A stretch of DNA of 47,090 nucleotides, from contig JAGCCQ010000041.1 of assembly GCA_017651565.1 (NCBI GenBank), forward strand, positions 1 to 47,090, given 5' to 3'. Below the pieces are notes generated by a model. That model was not told the origin of the DNA. It did not search any database and saw only the letters and a list, made by a program, of their open reading frames with translations. This document shows, piece by piece, positions 46,792 through 47,090 of this stretch. Both the position numbers and the translations under genes were made by a program. Source of the stretch: Bacilli bacterium. Its GTDB lineage: Bacteria > Bacillota_I > Bacilli_A > RFN20 > CAG-826. How positions within the stretch are numbered: position 1 is the first letter of the stretch; the number at the start of each line of letters is the position of its first letter.

Positions 46792-47090
46792 CTAATATCT
46801 CTACGAAATCTTTGCTTGTGTAAACTCTGTTTTGATATTCACTTTCTAATTGCTTACAAGTTTTATGTATTTTGCTTAGCAACATTTTTCTATTTTCTGC
46901 ATTAATTAGTTTGTTAATATTGTCTTTGTATACTTTAGCAATTTCCATATCCTTCTTAACTTTTCTTCTTTTTTCTCTTACTCGTTTTATTTCTTTTATC
47001 AAATGACAAGACTGTGCTGCATTTATATTATTGTTTTCTATGTAATGAAGCAAATCACTTATCCTCTGGTCTTCATTAGATAGAGCTTCA
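46763..47090 (-). CDS. Small phage protein, 5' end cut by window edge
   Basis: The reading frame is open at the right edge and ends at 46763. The visible part (E-A-L-S-N-E-D-Q-R-I-S-D-L-L-H-Y onward) aligns codon for codon with the protein cut by the left edge, and then continues with a C-terminal part (M-L-L-S-K-I-H-K-T-C-K-Q-L) missing there. An internal ATG exists at 47053, but the similarity extends upstream of it. The function is unknown. Confidence 0.75.
   Translation of the reverse strand, partial: EALSNEDQRISDLLHYIENNNINAAQSCHLIKEIKRVREKRRKVKKDMEIAKVYKDNINKLINAENRKMLLSKIHKTCKQLESEYQNRVYTSKDFVEILGDENDLRTV

Overview
The window is almost entirely one tailed-phage genome, a siphovirus-like phage of about 47 kb with low GC. 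Strong AGGAGG-type ribosome binding sites, the Gram-positive style of the proteins (SPP1-like portal, HK97-type head and tail genes, M15 endolysin with SH3b) and the standard code (TGA used as stop) point to a low-GC Bacillota host, plausibly a gut one. I see no host genes, tRNA, rRNA or CRISPR array, and no classical large integrase.

Layout. (1) 1-6745, leftward: replication and recombination (DnaB-like helicase, winged-helix initiator, ERF annealing protein, SSB, DUF1064-like nuclease, degenerate HNH protein) behind a Cro-like regulator. A near-consensus promoter lies at 6890-6918 with a terminator inside its leader. (2) 7075-33898, leftward late block, in order of transcription: five small DNA-binding proteins, terminase large subunit, portal, scaffold, major capsid protein, a GT4-type glycosyltransferase, head-tail connectors, tail tube, tail chaperones, tape measure, distal tail protein, a 1318-residue hub or receptor-binding protein, a DUF859-like fibre, a collagen-like fibre, holin and endolysin, then small virion-type or unknown proteins separated by intrinsic terminators. 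(3) 33899-36087: repeat-rich regulatory or candidate origin DNA around two early rightward genes. (4) 36088-43530, rightward: an early operon headed by a zinc-ribbon amidoligase and a class II glutamine amidotransferase, then a run of very small, very acidic proteins, ending with a serine recombinase and a bidirectional terminator. (5) 43579-47090, leftward: TerS-like protein, nucleotidyltransferase-like enzyme and small proteins.

The first 187 bases and the last 187 bases align without gaps at about 79% identity and encode the same protein family. The leftward block at the left edge would therefore continue naturally into the leftward block at the right edge of a circular genome.

Most interesting points: the amidoligase plus amidotransferase pair beside acidic, anti-defence-like proteins; a highly structured 9945-10300 region that may be a non-coding RNA; a 47-base regulatory element shared by distant loci; a glycosyltransferase inside the capsid operon; recurring G-rich intergenic hairpins; and terminators placed just upstream of genes, which suggests attenuation or antitermination.
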